DNA of 11,878 bases, taken from the NCBI GenBank assembly GCA_946187025.1, contig CAMHPM010000021.1, positions 1 through 11,878 of the forward strand, in the 5' to 3' direction. The position numbers were made by a program, and so were the translations under genes. Positions 1-5,936 of the stretch are shown piece by piece (positions within the stretch are counted from its first letter, which is position 1; every line of letters begins with the position of its first letter). The notes under the pieces are model-generated. The model was not told the origin of the DNA. It saw only the letters and a list, made by a program, of their open reading frames with translations, and did not search any database. Origin of the DNA: an uncultured Prevotellaceae bacterium (GTDB taxonomy: Bacteria; Bacteroidota; Bacteroidia; Bacteroidales; Bacteroidaceae).

Positions 1-391
1 TCACTGTAGCTGTTGCTGCGCCGAGGTCGGTGCCGGTCCATCCTGCGAAGGTGTAGCCAGTGCGGGTTGGGTTGGTGAGTGTGAATGCAGCCGATTCGAT
101 GTTGTAGGTTGCTGGGTTAGGTGTTGCAACGGCTCCGCCTGCGAGGTCGTAGGTCACATTATATGTAATAGGAGTCCAAGTAGCAGTGTAGCTGCGGTTG
201 CCCATCGAACCCTTAGCTACGGTCACTGTAGCTGTTGCTGCGCCGAGGTCGGTGCCGGTCCATCCTGCGAAGGTGTAACCAGTGCGGGTTGGGTTGGTGA
301 GTGTGAATGCAGCGCTCTCTACGTTGTATGTAGCAGGGTTGGCTGTTGCAACGGTTCCACCTGCCAGGTCGTAAGTGATGGCGTAGGTGAT
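1..391 (-). repeat. 222-bp tandem coding repeat (74-residue Flg_new-type units)
   Basis: Within the BspA-like gene, bases 1-91 and 223-313 match at 90 of 91 positions (the difference is at 56/278), an offset of 222 bp or 74 codons. Identity falls in the following part of each unit (92-169 against 314-391). The first complete unit starts at base 391 (residue 678) and the second at base 169 (residue 752); the second continues out of the window. Confidence 0.9.
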
Positions 392-2422
392 TGGGGCGAA
401 GGTAGCTACGTAGTCGAGGTCGTGGTTGATGGCAGTTCCTGCGGTGTGAGGATTCTCCCAATTTGCGTTGCCAACAAAGATTTCCTGAACAGCCGGATCA
501 GTAGCCTCCGTCTTATCTTCCTCCGTCAGGCTCGTCAGTTCATAGCCTGCATCGGGAGTCACCGTCCATGTCCAGTTCGATGGAGCCAGTCCGTCGCCAT
601 TAGGCTTGCGCACGGTCTTCGTCTCACCATTTCCGGCAGCCTCGCCGTCGATTTCCATCGTACCATGTCCGTTCACCGTGTAGTTCAGCACAAATGACCA
701 TGTCTCAAAATTGGTAAAGTTCTTCCAGTAGTCGGCAGCCTGATAGGCGGCCTTCGTACCACCTTGAACCCACAGTGTAGCGTTGGCATAGGTATTGCTG
801 TGGAATGGGTCGGTGCTGATAGCGATAGGTGTCAGGCCGTGTACCTTTACGGTCTCAACCACTTCACTGCCGTCGCCCGTGTTATCGAACAGTTGGTCAA
901 TATTGGTCACCTTCGGGCCAATCTCAATGTTCTTGCAATTATAGACAAGGCTGTGTTGGGTGCTCGCGCGGTTGATGTCGCGACCCAGATAGAAATAGTC
1001 GAGCGTAACATCGTCGTTCAGGTTGGCACGGCCATAGTTGTACTCCGATGTTCCGTTGGCAAACTCCAGCGGTGTTTCGCTGTCGGCAATGATCATGCGT
1101 GTCATTGCCTGAGCGCTGTTGCAATAGAATGGTGCGCGACCAATCTTCTTCACCGATGCCGGTATGGTGATTTCGGTCAGTGCATCGGTATCGTAGAATG
1201 CACCGTTGCCGATTTCCTCGATACCCTCGCCCAGGGTGACAGTATACAGTGCGAAGCAGTTTTCGAAGGCCTCGGTAGGTATCTTCTTCAGTGTGCCCGG
1301 CAGATTGATGCTTTCCAGCTTCTGACAATCTTGGAAGGCATAGTCGCCCAGCGTCTCCAGTTTATCGCCGATTTCGATGGAAGTAATGTTCTGGCAATTA
1401 TTGAAAGCCTTTACACCAATGCTCTTCACGTTCGTCAGTCCGAAAACCAGTCCCGCAAGGTTCGAGCAGTTCATGTATTCATAGTCGCCGATAGCTGTTA
1501 CCTTCGGGCCGAAAGCAAGGCCCACAAGACTGTTATCAAACGTTGGTTGATTTGCATGGTTGCCAGTACGAACGATGTTACGGCCTACGTATGCAGTCAC
1601 CGTGTTGTTCCACTCAAATATCGGATAATAAGAGCTTGCGCAGTTCAGCGTGAGCGGTGTCTCGCCGTCTTGGATAGTCACGTAGATGTCTGCATCCATA
1701 TTCCAGAAAGCACTGGCCTCGATGGTCTGTATGTTAGCAGGAATGGTGAAAAAGGTCAGTGCATCACAGTTGTTGAATGCACGTTCGGGTATTTCAGTCA
1801 GGCCTGTGGCTGCCGAGAGATCGATGGACGCCAGCGTTGTGCAACCATCGAAGGCGTATGCACCCATCGATGTCACACCACTGCCGAGAGTCACGCTGGT
1901 AAGCATGGTAGCACCTTGGAACAGTTTTTCGTTGATTGTCGTAACATTGTCGCCTATCACCACGTCCGTAGCACCGGGGAAGTAACACCGGGCACCTGGT
2001 GTGCTGAGGTCGCGGCCAAGGTAGAGCGTGTAGTTACTCGATACATCACGAAGTGGATGATATGAAGCATCAGATCCTCCCCACTGCAATGGCGTCTCGC
2101 TTTCCTCGATGGTGATGCTCGTCAGGGCGCCGCAGTTGTAGAAGGCATCTTGTCCGACACTGCCTACCGAAGCTGGAATGTTGATGGAGGTAATGCCTGA
2201 ATAAGAGAATGCATTATCAGGAATCGAAGTAACTGCATACGTCACTTCGTCGTTGGTAACACTGGCTGGGATGAACACATCGCCAGTCAGTCCGTCGGTC
2301 TTGACAACCGATACAGCCCCTTCACCTGTCACTGTATAAGACAAGTTGTCCTGGGTAAAGGTCTGAGCCCACATGACACTGCTGAGCACTGCCATGCAAA
2401 TCGTTGTTAGTAATTTCTTCAT
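1..2422 (-). CDS. BspA-like leucine-rich-repeat surface protein with InlB/Flg_new-type repeats (C-terminus outside window)
   Basis: I read this frame from an ATG at 2422-2420 to the window edge: 807 codons with no stop, so the 3' end is missing. Residues 1-19 look like a signal peptide (MKKLLTTICMAVLSSVMWA, then Q20), so the product is exported. Residues ~25-565 are LRR_5/BspA-type repeats. They show recurring patterns such as 'AFYNCGALTSITI', 'AFDGCTTLASIDL', 'AFNNCQNITSIEI' and 'AFENCFALYTVTL' about every 23 residues, broken by segments with 'SETPL' and 'LGRD'. Residues ~575-677 resemble a bacterial repeat domain (LNYTVNGHGTM). From residue 678 a 74-residue Flg_new/InlB B-type unit starts (ITYAITYDLAGG ... 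TGYTFAGWTGTDLG), and a second copy follows at 752. Proteins of this family are surface or secreted and are often linked to adhesion; the ligand here cannot be told. A type IX or lipoprotein anchor, if any, would lie in the missing C-terminus. The gene has its own promoter region. Confidence 0.9.
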   Translation of the reverse strand, partial: MKKLLTTICMAVLSSVMWAQTFTQDNLSYTVTGEGAVSVVKTDGLTGDVFIPASVTNDEVTYAVTSIPDNAFSYSGITSINIPASVGSVGQDAFYNCGALTSITIEESETPLQWGGSDASYHPLRDVSSNYTLYLGRDLSTPGARCYFPGATDVVIGDNVTTINEKLFQGATMLTSVTLGSGVTSMGAYAFDGCTTLASIDLSAATGLTEIPERAFNNCDALTFFTIPANIQTIEASAFWNMDADIYVTIQDGETPLTLNCASSYYPIFEWNNTVTAYVGRNIVRTGNHANQPTFDNSLVGLAFGPKVTAIGDYEYMNCSNLAGLVFGLTNVKSIGVKAFNNCQNITSIEIGDKLETLGDYAFQDCQKLESINLPGTLKKIPTEAFENCFALYTVTLGEGIEEIGNGAFYDTDALTEITIPASVKKIGRAPFYCNSAQAMTRMIIADSETPLEFANGTSEYNYGRANLNDDVTLDYFYLGRDINRASTQHSLVYNCKNIEIGPKVTNIDQLFDNTGDGSEVVETVKVHGLTPIAISTDPFHSNTYANATLWVQGGTKAAYQAADYWKNFTNFETWSFVLNYTVNGHGTMEIDGEAAGNGETKTVRKPNGDGLAPSNWTWTVTPDAGYELTSLTEEDKTEATDPAVQEIFVGNANWENPHTAGTAINHDLDYVATFAPITYAITYDLAGGTVATANPATYNVESAAFTLTNPTRTGYTFAGWTGTDLGAATATVTVAKGSMGNRSYTATWTPITYNVTYDLAGGAVATPNPATYNIESAAFTLTNPTRTGYTFAGWTGTDLGAATATV

Positions 2423-2466
2423 AATGTTGCGTATTAAAATTAATAATGTGTGATTGTTTTCGTGTG

Positions 2467-2474
2467 CAAATATA
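2467..2474 (-). promoter_or_regulatory. Bacteroidetes-type -7 box of the BspA-like gene
   Basis: On the minus strand this reads TATATTTG, an exact match to TAnnTTTG, 44 nt upstream of the ATG at 2422. No TTG or TTTG lies 19-21 nt further upstream, so the -33 element is missing. Transcription would start near 2459-2460, giving a leader of about 37 nt that is A/T-rich and lacks a Shine-Dalgarno sequence. Confidence 0.6.
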
Positions 2475-2494
2475 AAGCAAAGTAACCGACGACT

Positions 2495-2530
2495 ACTTAC
2501 ATTTTGCGTAAAGCGACTTACATTTTACGT
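2495..2530 (-). promoter_or_regulatory. Tandem 15-bp repeats, 21-bp period, at the -33 position of the BspA-like gene (candidate activator site)
   Basis: On the plus strand, acttacattttgcgt (2495-2509) and acttacattttacgt (2516-2530) differ at one base and are spaced 21 bp, two helical turns. The second also forms an imperfect palindrome with the sequence after it (cttaca ... tgtaag, 2517-2540). The nearer copy begins 20 nt upstream of the -7 box, where a -33 element would be. Direct repeats with this period are typical of dimeric regulators such as LytTR-domain response regulators. The regulator's identity is inference. Confidence 0.5.
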
Positions 2531-2687
2531 GTTTTGTAAGTATTTTAATCCAAATCAGTCATTAGCGTTATGATGATAATGACCGACCAGGGTTGAACGA
2601 CGCAGTGTGAAAGACATGGAAAAGCAGAAAAGAGCTTGACGTTCCTTACTCAAGTTTCGAGGGTTCTTAACCTGTATTGCAGTTTCA

Positions 2688-2811
2688 AGATACACTCGCT
2701 TTTCGCTCGGTATGACAGACGAGGAGAACTCCATCTACAACATAGCTGCAGAGGTCCTTATATGGAACAACACACAATGTATGGTCATACCGAGTGAAAG
2801 CGAGTGTATCT
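2688..2811. repeat. Inverted repeat pair (~28-bp arms, 67-nt spacer), dispersed-repeat type
   Basis: The left arm (2688-2716) starts agatacactcgctttt and ends ctcggtatgac. The right arm (2784-2811) is its reverse complement except for one T fewer in the T-run and one base change. The intervening 67 nt (2717-2783) include a small ggag-aa-ctcc palindrome. Arms of this kind (a 'cactcgctt...ctcggtatgac' core) resemble intergenic repeats I recall from Prevotella-type genomes. That link is from memory and untested. No transposase is present, so this could be a small non-autonomous element or a paired intergenic repeat. Confidence 0.7.
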
Positions 2812-2870
2812 GTAGATGTATCATCAGCATCCGAGACTTGTATTACATTATTTATTTTCGTGCGCGCACG

Positions 2871-3246
2871 TAGGAAAACTATTGCGCGCCTTAGAAAAAA
2901 ACAATGAGATCCTTAGAAAAAACTATTGCGCGCCTTAGAAAAAACTATTGCGCGCCTTAGAAAAAACTATTGCGCGCCCTGAGTAATTTGCCTTCACGCC
3001 ATGGAGAATTCTTTAATTTGTGGTGCAAATTATTAAAATCGTGGTACAAATTATTTAATTTGCACGACAAATTATATAATTTCTGGTGCAAATTAAAGAA
3101 TTACTCCGTACTCGCAGGTAAATACTCCATGGTGTGAAGGTAAATTTCTCCAGGCGCGCAATAGTTTTTTCCAAGACATGCAGACAAAGACTCCATAGCG
3201 AACAGATAAAGACTCCAAAGCGAGCAGATAAATACTCCAAAGCGCA
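2871..3246. repeat. Degenerate tandem array with 21-22-bp period (about 17 units)
   Basis: Three identical 22-bp units run 2913-2934, 2935-2956 and 2957-2978 (core aaaaaactattgcgcgcc). A diverged unit lies at 2891-2912 and a shorter one at 2871-2890. The 22-bp phase continues through 2979-3000. The A/T-rich middle has four 21-bp units (3015-3035, 3036-3056, 3057-3077, 3078-3098) with the core 'caaatta'. From 3093 to 3246 seven 22-bp units follow, most with 'actcc' at the same place; three are clear (3181-3202, 3203-3224, 3225-3246; core actccaaagcg). Runs of A fall on the same helical face, which could curve the DNA. No function is evident. Confidence 0.8.
2961..3170. repeat. Long imperfect inverted repeat (foldback) inside the 22-bp array
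   Basis: Three nested arm pairs share a centre near 3060. Bases 2961-2981 pair with 3151-3170, 20 bp with one bulged C. Bases 2985-3010 pair with 3121-3146, 23 of 26 matching (aatttgccttcac and ccatggag against aatttaccttcac and ccatggag). Bases 3011-3033 pair with 3076-3098, with ends ctttaatttg and aaattat matching around a mismatched core. The outer two form a nearly continuous stem of about 47 bp with only 3-4 unpaired bases between them. The right side has one extra 22-nt unit (3099-3120). It could form a cruciform in DNA or a long hairpin in RNA. Confidence 0.75.
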
Positions 3247-3328
3247 CAAGCAAATTACATCATACCCACACCCTGGCCACTGCTTATTCCGACCCTGGCC
3301 TGCAACTCCGGATGCGACCGAAAAACAC

Positions 3329-3385
3329 AAAAAAAAGTTTCGCATACATCACGCATACGAAACTCTCCACCCTTAAAAAAAGGGT
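3329..3385 (-). terminator. Likely intrinsic terminator of the barrel-protein gene (two hairpins)
   Basis: Reading on the minus strand after the stop codon at 3425, the first hairpin is ACCCTT-TTTTT-AAGGGT (3385-3369). The second is AGTTTCG ... CGAAACT (3364-3336), 7 bp with a 15-nt loop, directly followed by a run of T to 3329. The second with its T-run is the better terminator candidate. Confidence 0.6.
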
Positions 3386-3424
3386 TCGCTTATCACTTCA
3401 ATATATTTGGTTGGTATTTGTCTA

Positions 3425-4090
3425 TCAGAATACGTAGGCAATTGATATCTGATGAGTGTTGTTCTTGAGCTTGCCTTTAACGGCATCAGTACCAACACCT
3501 ACCACGGTATTCAGGTCGGGCGAAATCTCGGCAGTCTTGCCGATAGCGATGTTGTAGTTGTAGCCAAGCTGCAAGTGCTTGAGCACCTTCAAGCCTGCAC
3601 CTACGTTCCAACTGAATTCCGACTTCTTGAGTTCGAACTTGCGGCCGATGTTCTGTGCAGAACCCGATACGTTTTGCAAGCTGATGTCGGAGAAGATATC
3701 CTTGTCGCCGATGTTGAACGAGAACTGCGGACCTGTTGTCACGAACACTCCGGCCACGCTACCGATACCGATAGAATACTTGAAGTTCAGCGGAATGTTA
3801 ATGTAGCTGAGGTGTTCAGTTTCCGTCACACCGTTAGATTCCAACTCTATGCTCTTGTTTTCGTAGAGTATTGCAGCATCCATACCGACACCTACTATAG
3901 GCAATGTGAACTCAGCCATCGGACCTGCAAACCACCCACAACGGTTTTTTGCATCTGTCACAGTTGTCTTGTCGAGCGACACTTTTGTAACGTTCATACC
4001 AGCCTTAAGGCCAAAATGTAACTGTGAAAAAGCAGGAACAGACACCACCAGCGCTGCTACAACTGCAAACAAGCGAAATTGTCTTTTCAT
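3425..4090 (-). CDS. Porin-family outer-membrane beta-barrel protein (PorT-like)
   Basis: This is a 221-residue exported protein. Residues 1-22 form a signal peptide (MKRQFRLFAVVAALVVSVPAFS, shown here by its ends MKRQF and PAFS), with cleavage likely before Q23. The mature start LHFGLKAGMNVT is typical of the small Bacteroidetes barrel family (outer membrane protein beta-barrel domain, PF13568 type). The rest alternates short hydrophobic and polar stretches as expected for about eight strands, for example FVTTGPQFSFNIG and LQLGYNYNIAIG. The last residue is Phe (ISIAYVF), the usual C-terminal signal for barrel insertion. It should sit in the outer membrane. The specific role is unknown; PorT itself is a secretion component, but most relatives have no assigned function. 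It has its own promoter and terminator, is divergent from mraZ, and is probably unrelated to cell wall synthesis. Confidence 0.85.
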   Translation of the reverse strand: MKRQFRLFAVVAALVVSVPAFSQLHFGLKAGMNVTKVSLDKTTVTDAKNRCGWFAGPMAEFTLPIVGVGMDAAILYENKSIELESNGVTETEHLSYINIPLNFKYSIGIGSVAGVFVTTGPQFSFNIGDKDIFSDISLQNVSGSAQNIGRKFELKKSEFSWNVGAGLKVLKHLQLGYNYNIAIGKTAEISPDLNTVVGVGTDAVKGKLKNNTHQISIAYVF

Positions 4091-4127
4091 AAATCTACTA
4101 TTTTTAGCATTTTTTTACTTTCGCTGG

Positions 4128-4158
4128 CAAAGTTACGAAATAATTTACAACCAGCAAA
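4128..4158 (-). promoter_or_regulatory. Promoter of the barrel-protein gene
   Basis: On the minus strand TTTG (4158-4155), a 19-nt spacer and TAACTTTG (4135-4128) match the Bacteroidetes -33/-7 consensus (TTTG, 19-21 nt, TAnnTTTG). The -7 box is 37 nt upstream of the ATG at 4090. The leader is A/T-rich. Confidence 0.75.
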
Positions 4159-4325
4159 TACTATTTGAAATAAATTTTGCGCCCCCACTCATTTTTTTTA
4201 ACGTCAATTGCTAATTGCCATTTTGCAAACACGTTTATAGCCGTTTTGCCCCACAAAGAAACGCACTGTTTCTCAAACAATTAGCACCGACTCCAAAAAA
4301 AAGTTGCATTTTGTATAAAAAAAAG

Positions 4326-4350
4326 TGGGGAATTGTGGTGGAATGTGGGG
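4326..4350 (+). promoter_or_regulatory. MraZ operator: three TGGGN-type boxes at 10-bp spacing
   Basis: The boxes are TGGGG (4326-4330), TGGTG (4336-4340) and TGGGG (4346-4350), each separated by exactly 5 nt; the middle one deviates at one base. MraZ of E. coli is known to bind three TGGGN direct repeats with 5-nt spacers upstream of its own gene and to repress the cluster. Here the last box ends 9 nt before the -7 box, so a bound MraZ would cover the -33 region. Confidence 0.75.
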
Positions 4351-4359
4351 AAAAATCAC

Positions 4360-4367
4360 TAAATTTG
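4360..4367 (+). promoter_or_regulatory. Bacteroidetes-type -7 box of the dcw cluster (mraZ promoter)
   Basis: TAAATTTG matches TAnnTTTG, 28 nt before the mraZ ATG. The nearest TTG upstream (4333-4335) is 24 nt away, slightly further than usual, and lies between the first two MraZ boxes. The transcription start would fall near 4374, giving a leader of about 20 nt. Confidence 0.65.
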
Positions 4368-4395
4368 CAGACGAAAACAAAAAAAGTAAGGATTG

Positions 4396-4854
4396 ATGCG
4401 ATTTATCGGAGACTATACAGCCAAAGTAGATGCAAAAGGCAGGGTGTTCCTGCCGGCGCAGCTGAGAAAGGTGCTGGAGGCAGAAGGCGAAACACGCTGC
4501 ATACTGCACACCGACCTTTTCCAGCCATGCCTTGTGCTATATCCCGAAAGCCTCTGGAACGAAATGCTCGACATGATGCGCACACGCTTCAATCCATGGA
4601 ACGGAAGCCACCAAAACATCCGACGCAAGTTTCTGGCCAAAGCCGATGTGGTGGAACCCGACAGCAACGGACGAATACTGATAAACAAGAGCAAACTGGA
4701 ACATGCACAAATCACGTCCGACGTAAGAATCCTTGCTGTTGACGACCACATCGAGATATGGGACAAGCAGAAGTGTGAAGACGAACTCAGCAAGACCGAC
4801 ACACTCGGCGACGACCTGCAAGCCCTCATGGCCGACATGCCAATATCACTCTGA
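4396..4854 (+). CDS. mraZ: MraZ, transcriptional regulator of the division and cell wall cluster
   Basis: This is a 152-residue AbrB-like DNA-binding protein, a usual length for the family. Both halves carry the family signature DxxxGR: D12-AKGRVFLPA (residues 12-21) and D89-SNGR (89-93), the two swapped-hairpin domains that form the MraZ ring. The N-terminus MRFIGDYTAKVDAKGR fits the family start well, which supports the ATG at 4396; an in-frame TTG at 4393 would add one residue and is less likely. A weak AAGGA (4388-4392) is too close to be a convincing ribosome site. As in other bacteria it is the first gene of the cluster, and three TGGGN-type boxes in front of it suggest that it represses its own promoter. 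A 152-nt gap separates it from rsmH. Confidence 0.95.
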   Translation: MRFIGDYTAKVDAKGRVFLPAQLRKVLEAEGETRCILHTDLFQPCLVLYPESLWNEMLDMMRTRFNPWNGSHQNIRRKFLAKADVVEPDSNGRILINKSKLEHAQITSDVRILAVDDHIEIWDKQKCEDELSKTDTLGDDLQALMADMPISL

Positions 4855-5006
4855 CGCAATACATGCCCGCATTGCAGGCCGACCGCTACGACCGTAGATT
4901 GGTGTATTGTATAAAATTAAAAGCCCTCGCGCGCGTACATTATATATAAATAAAGACCCACGAACAAACAAAGGTCGCCCCCACCAAACCCAAACGACAC
5001 ACCGAT
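4855..5006 (+). other. mraZ-rsmH spacer (152 nt) with possible RNA structure
   Basis: Arms caataca (4857-4863) and tgtattg (4903-4909) enclose a small hairpin ctac-gacc-gtag (4886-4897). A/T-rich sequence, a cgcgcgcg run (4928-4935) and an A/C-rich leader before rsmH follow. I see no T-run terminator and no convincing TAnnTTTG box. Confidence 0.35.
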
Positions 5007-5933
5007 ATGCCCGAAGCCACACCGACATACCACAACCCAGTGCTGTTGATGCCAAGCATCGACGCCATGAACATCATGCCCGGAGGTATCTACGTAGATG
5101 TGACGATGGGCGGCGGCGGACACACACGCGAGATACTGAGGCGGCTCGATGCCGACTCACACCTCTACTCCTTCGACCAAGATGCCGACGCAGAAGCCAA
5201 CGCACCGGCAGGCGACCCGCGCTTCACATTCGTGAGAAGCAACTTCCGCTACCTGCGCAACTTCATGCGATACTACGGACACGACCACGACGTCGATGCC
5301 ATACTGGCCGACCTGGGAGTGTCGTCACATCACTTCGACGACCCGCAACGCGGATTCTCAATACGCAACGACGGCCCGCTCGACATGCGGATGAACCAGA
5401 AATCGAGCCTCACAGCCGCACAAATCGTCAACAACTACGACGAAACGGCACTCGCAACACTCTTCCACAACTACGGAGAACTGAACAACAGCCGCCAGCT
5501 GGCACGGGCCATCATCAAGGCAAGAGCATCGCAACCCATCGAGACAACCACACAACTCATCGACACCCTGCAACCACTGCTCGGGCGCGACCGCGAAAAG
5601 AAAGACATGGCCAAGGCCTTCCAGGCACTGCGCATCGAAGTGAACCAGGAAATGCAGGCACTCAACGAGATGCTGCAAGCAGCCACCCAGCTGCTCAAGC
5701 CCGGAGGACGACTCGTGGTCATAACCTACCACTCGCTCGAAGACCGCATGGTGAAAAACATAATACGCACAGGCAACACCGACGGACACGAAGAGAAAGA
5801 CTTCTACGGCAACAGCTCGACACCCTACACCGCCCTCACACGAAAACCCATCACACCATCGGCCGAGGAGCAGGAAGCCAACCCGCGCTCGCGAAGCGCA
5901 AAACTCAGAGTCGGAATAAAGAGTGAAAAGTGA
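5007..5933 (+). CDS. rsmH: RsmH (MraW), 16S rRNA m4C1402 N4-methyltransferase
   Basis: This is a 308-residue SAM-dependent methyltransferase that adds the N4-methyl group to C1402 of 16S rRNA in the small ribosomal subunit. The motifs appear in order: the start YHNPVLL (8-14), the SAM-binding loop VDVTMGGGGHT (30-40), DLGVSSHHFDDPQRGFS (102-118), the central helix ALRIEVNQE (207-215), YHSLEDR (241-247) and the C-terminal NPRSRSAKLRV (292-302). Length and motif set are complete. The ATG at 5007 places YHNPVLL right after a short N-terminus, as in relatives. It follows mraZ in the standard dcw order, and the ftsL start lies 3 nt after its stop, so the two are probably translationally coupled. 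Confidence 0.97.
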   Translation: MPEATPTYHNPVLLMPSIDAMNIMPGGIYVDVTMGGGGHTREILRRLDADSHLYSFDQDADAEANAPAGDPRFTFVRSNFRYLRNFMRYYGHDHDVDAILADLGVSSHHFDDPQRGFSIRNDGPLDMRMNQKSSLTAAQIVNNYDETALATLFHNYGELNNSRQLARAIIKARASQPIETTTQLIDTLQPLLGRDREKKDMAKAFQALRIEVNQEMQALNEMLQAATQLLKPGGRLVVITYHSLEDRMVKNIIRTGNTDGHEEKDFYGNSSTPYTALTRKPITPSAEEQEANPRSRSAKLRVGIKSEK

Positions 5934-5936
5934 AAC

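Larger units (their letters stand above)
2423..3424. other. 1-kb region without a supportable gene
   Basis: This lies between the start of the BspA-like gene and the end of the barrel-protein gene, both on the minus strand. Reading leftwards from 3424 it holds the terminator hairpins (3329-3385), a stretch with two copies of 'accctggcc' (3267-3300), the 21-22-bp-period array (2871-3246), an inverted repeat pair (2688-2811), short palindromes (for example gtcatta/taatgac at 2558-2583) and the promoter region (2467-2540). Open frames of 80-96 codons exist over the array. They have no recognisable domain, and a 22-bp period shifts frame in every unit, so I do not call them genes. Confidence 0.7.
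4091..4395. other. Divergent intergenic region between the barrel-protein gene and mraZ
   Basis: These 305 bases hold a minus-strand promoter (4128-4158) on the left and the mraZ promoter with its operator (4326-4367) on the right. The A/T-rich middle has a weak 23-bp direct repeat (gccattttgc at 4217 and gccgttttgc at 4240). I see no gene in it. Confidence 0.7.

Noticed and set aside
764..2065. 433-codon open frame on the plus strand
   Set aside because: It lies fully antisense to the BspA-like gene, whose frame is open over 807 codons with a signal peptide and clear repeats. The plus-strand translation shows no domain or repeat pattern of its own.
2871..3246. CRISPR array
   Set aside because: Units are contiguous and 21-22 bp long, with no unique spacers between constant repeats and no cas genes nearby.
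3055..3376. Two overlapping small frames (96 codons minus, 80 codons plus) over the repeat array
   Set aside because: The units are 22 bp long, so the reading frame changes at each unit. There is no start context, signal peptide or domain. They are better explained as chance frames in repeats.
4393..4395. TTG as the start of mraZ
   Set aside because: The adjacent ATG at 4396 gives the standard family N-terminus (MRFIGDY); the TTG would add a single residue.
4907..4950. Promoter in the mraZ-rsmH gap (TTG with A/T-rich tacattatata)
   Set aside because: The spacing is about 26 nt and there is no TAnnTTTG box, so it does not fit the promoter type seen at the other three genes.
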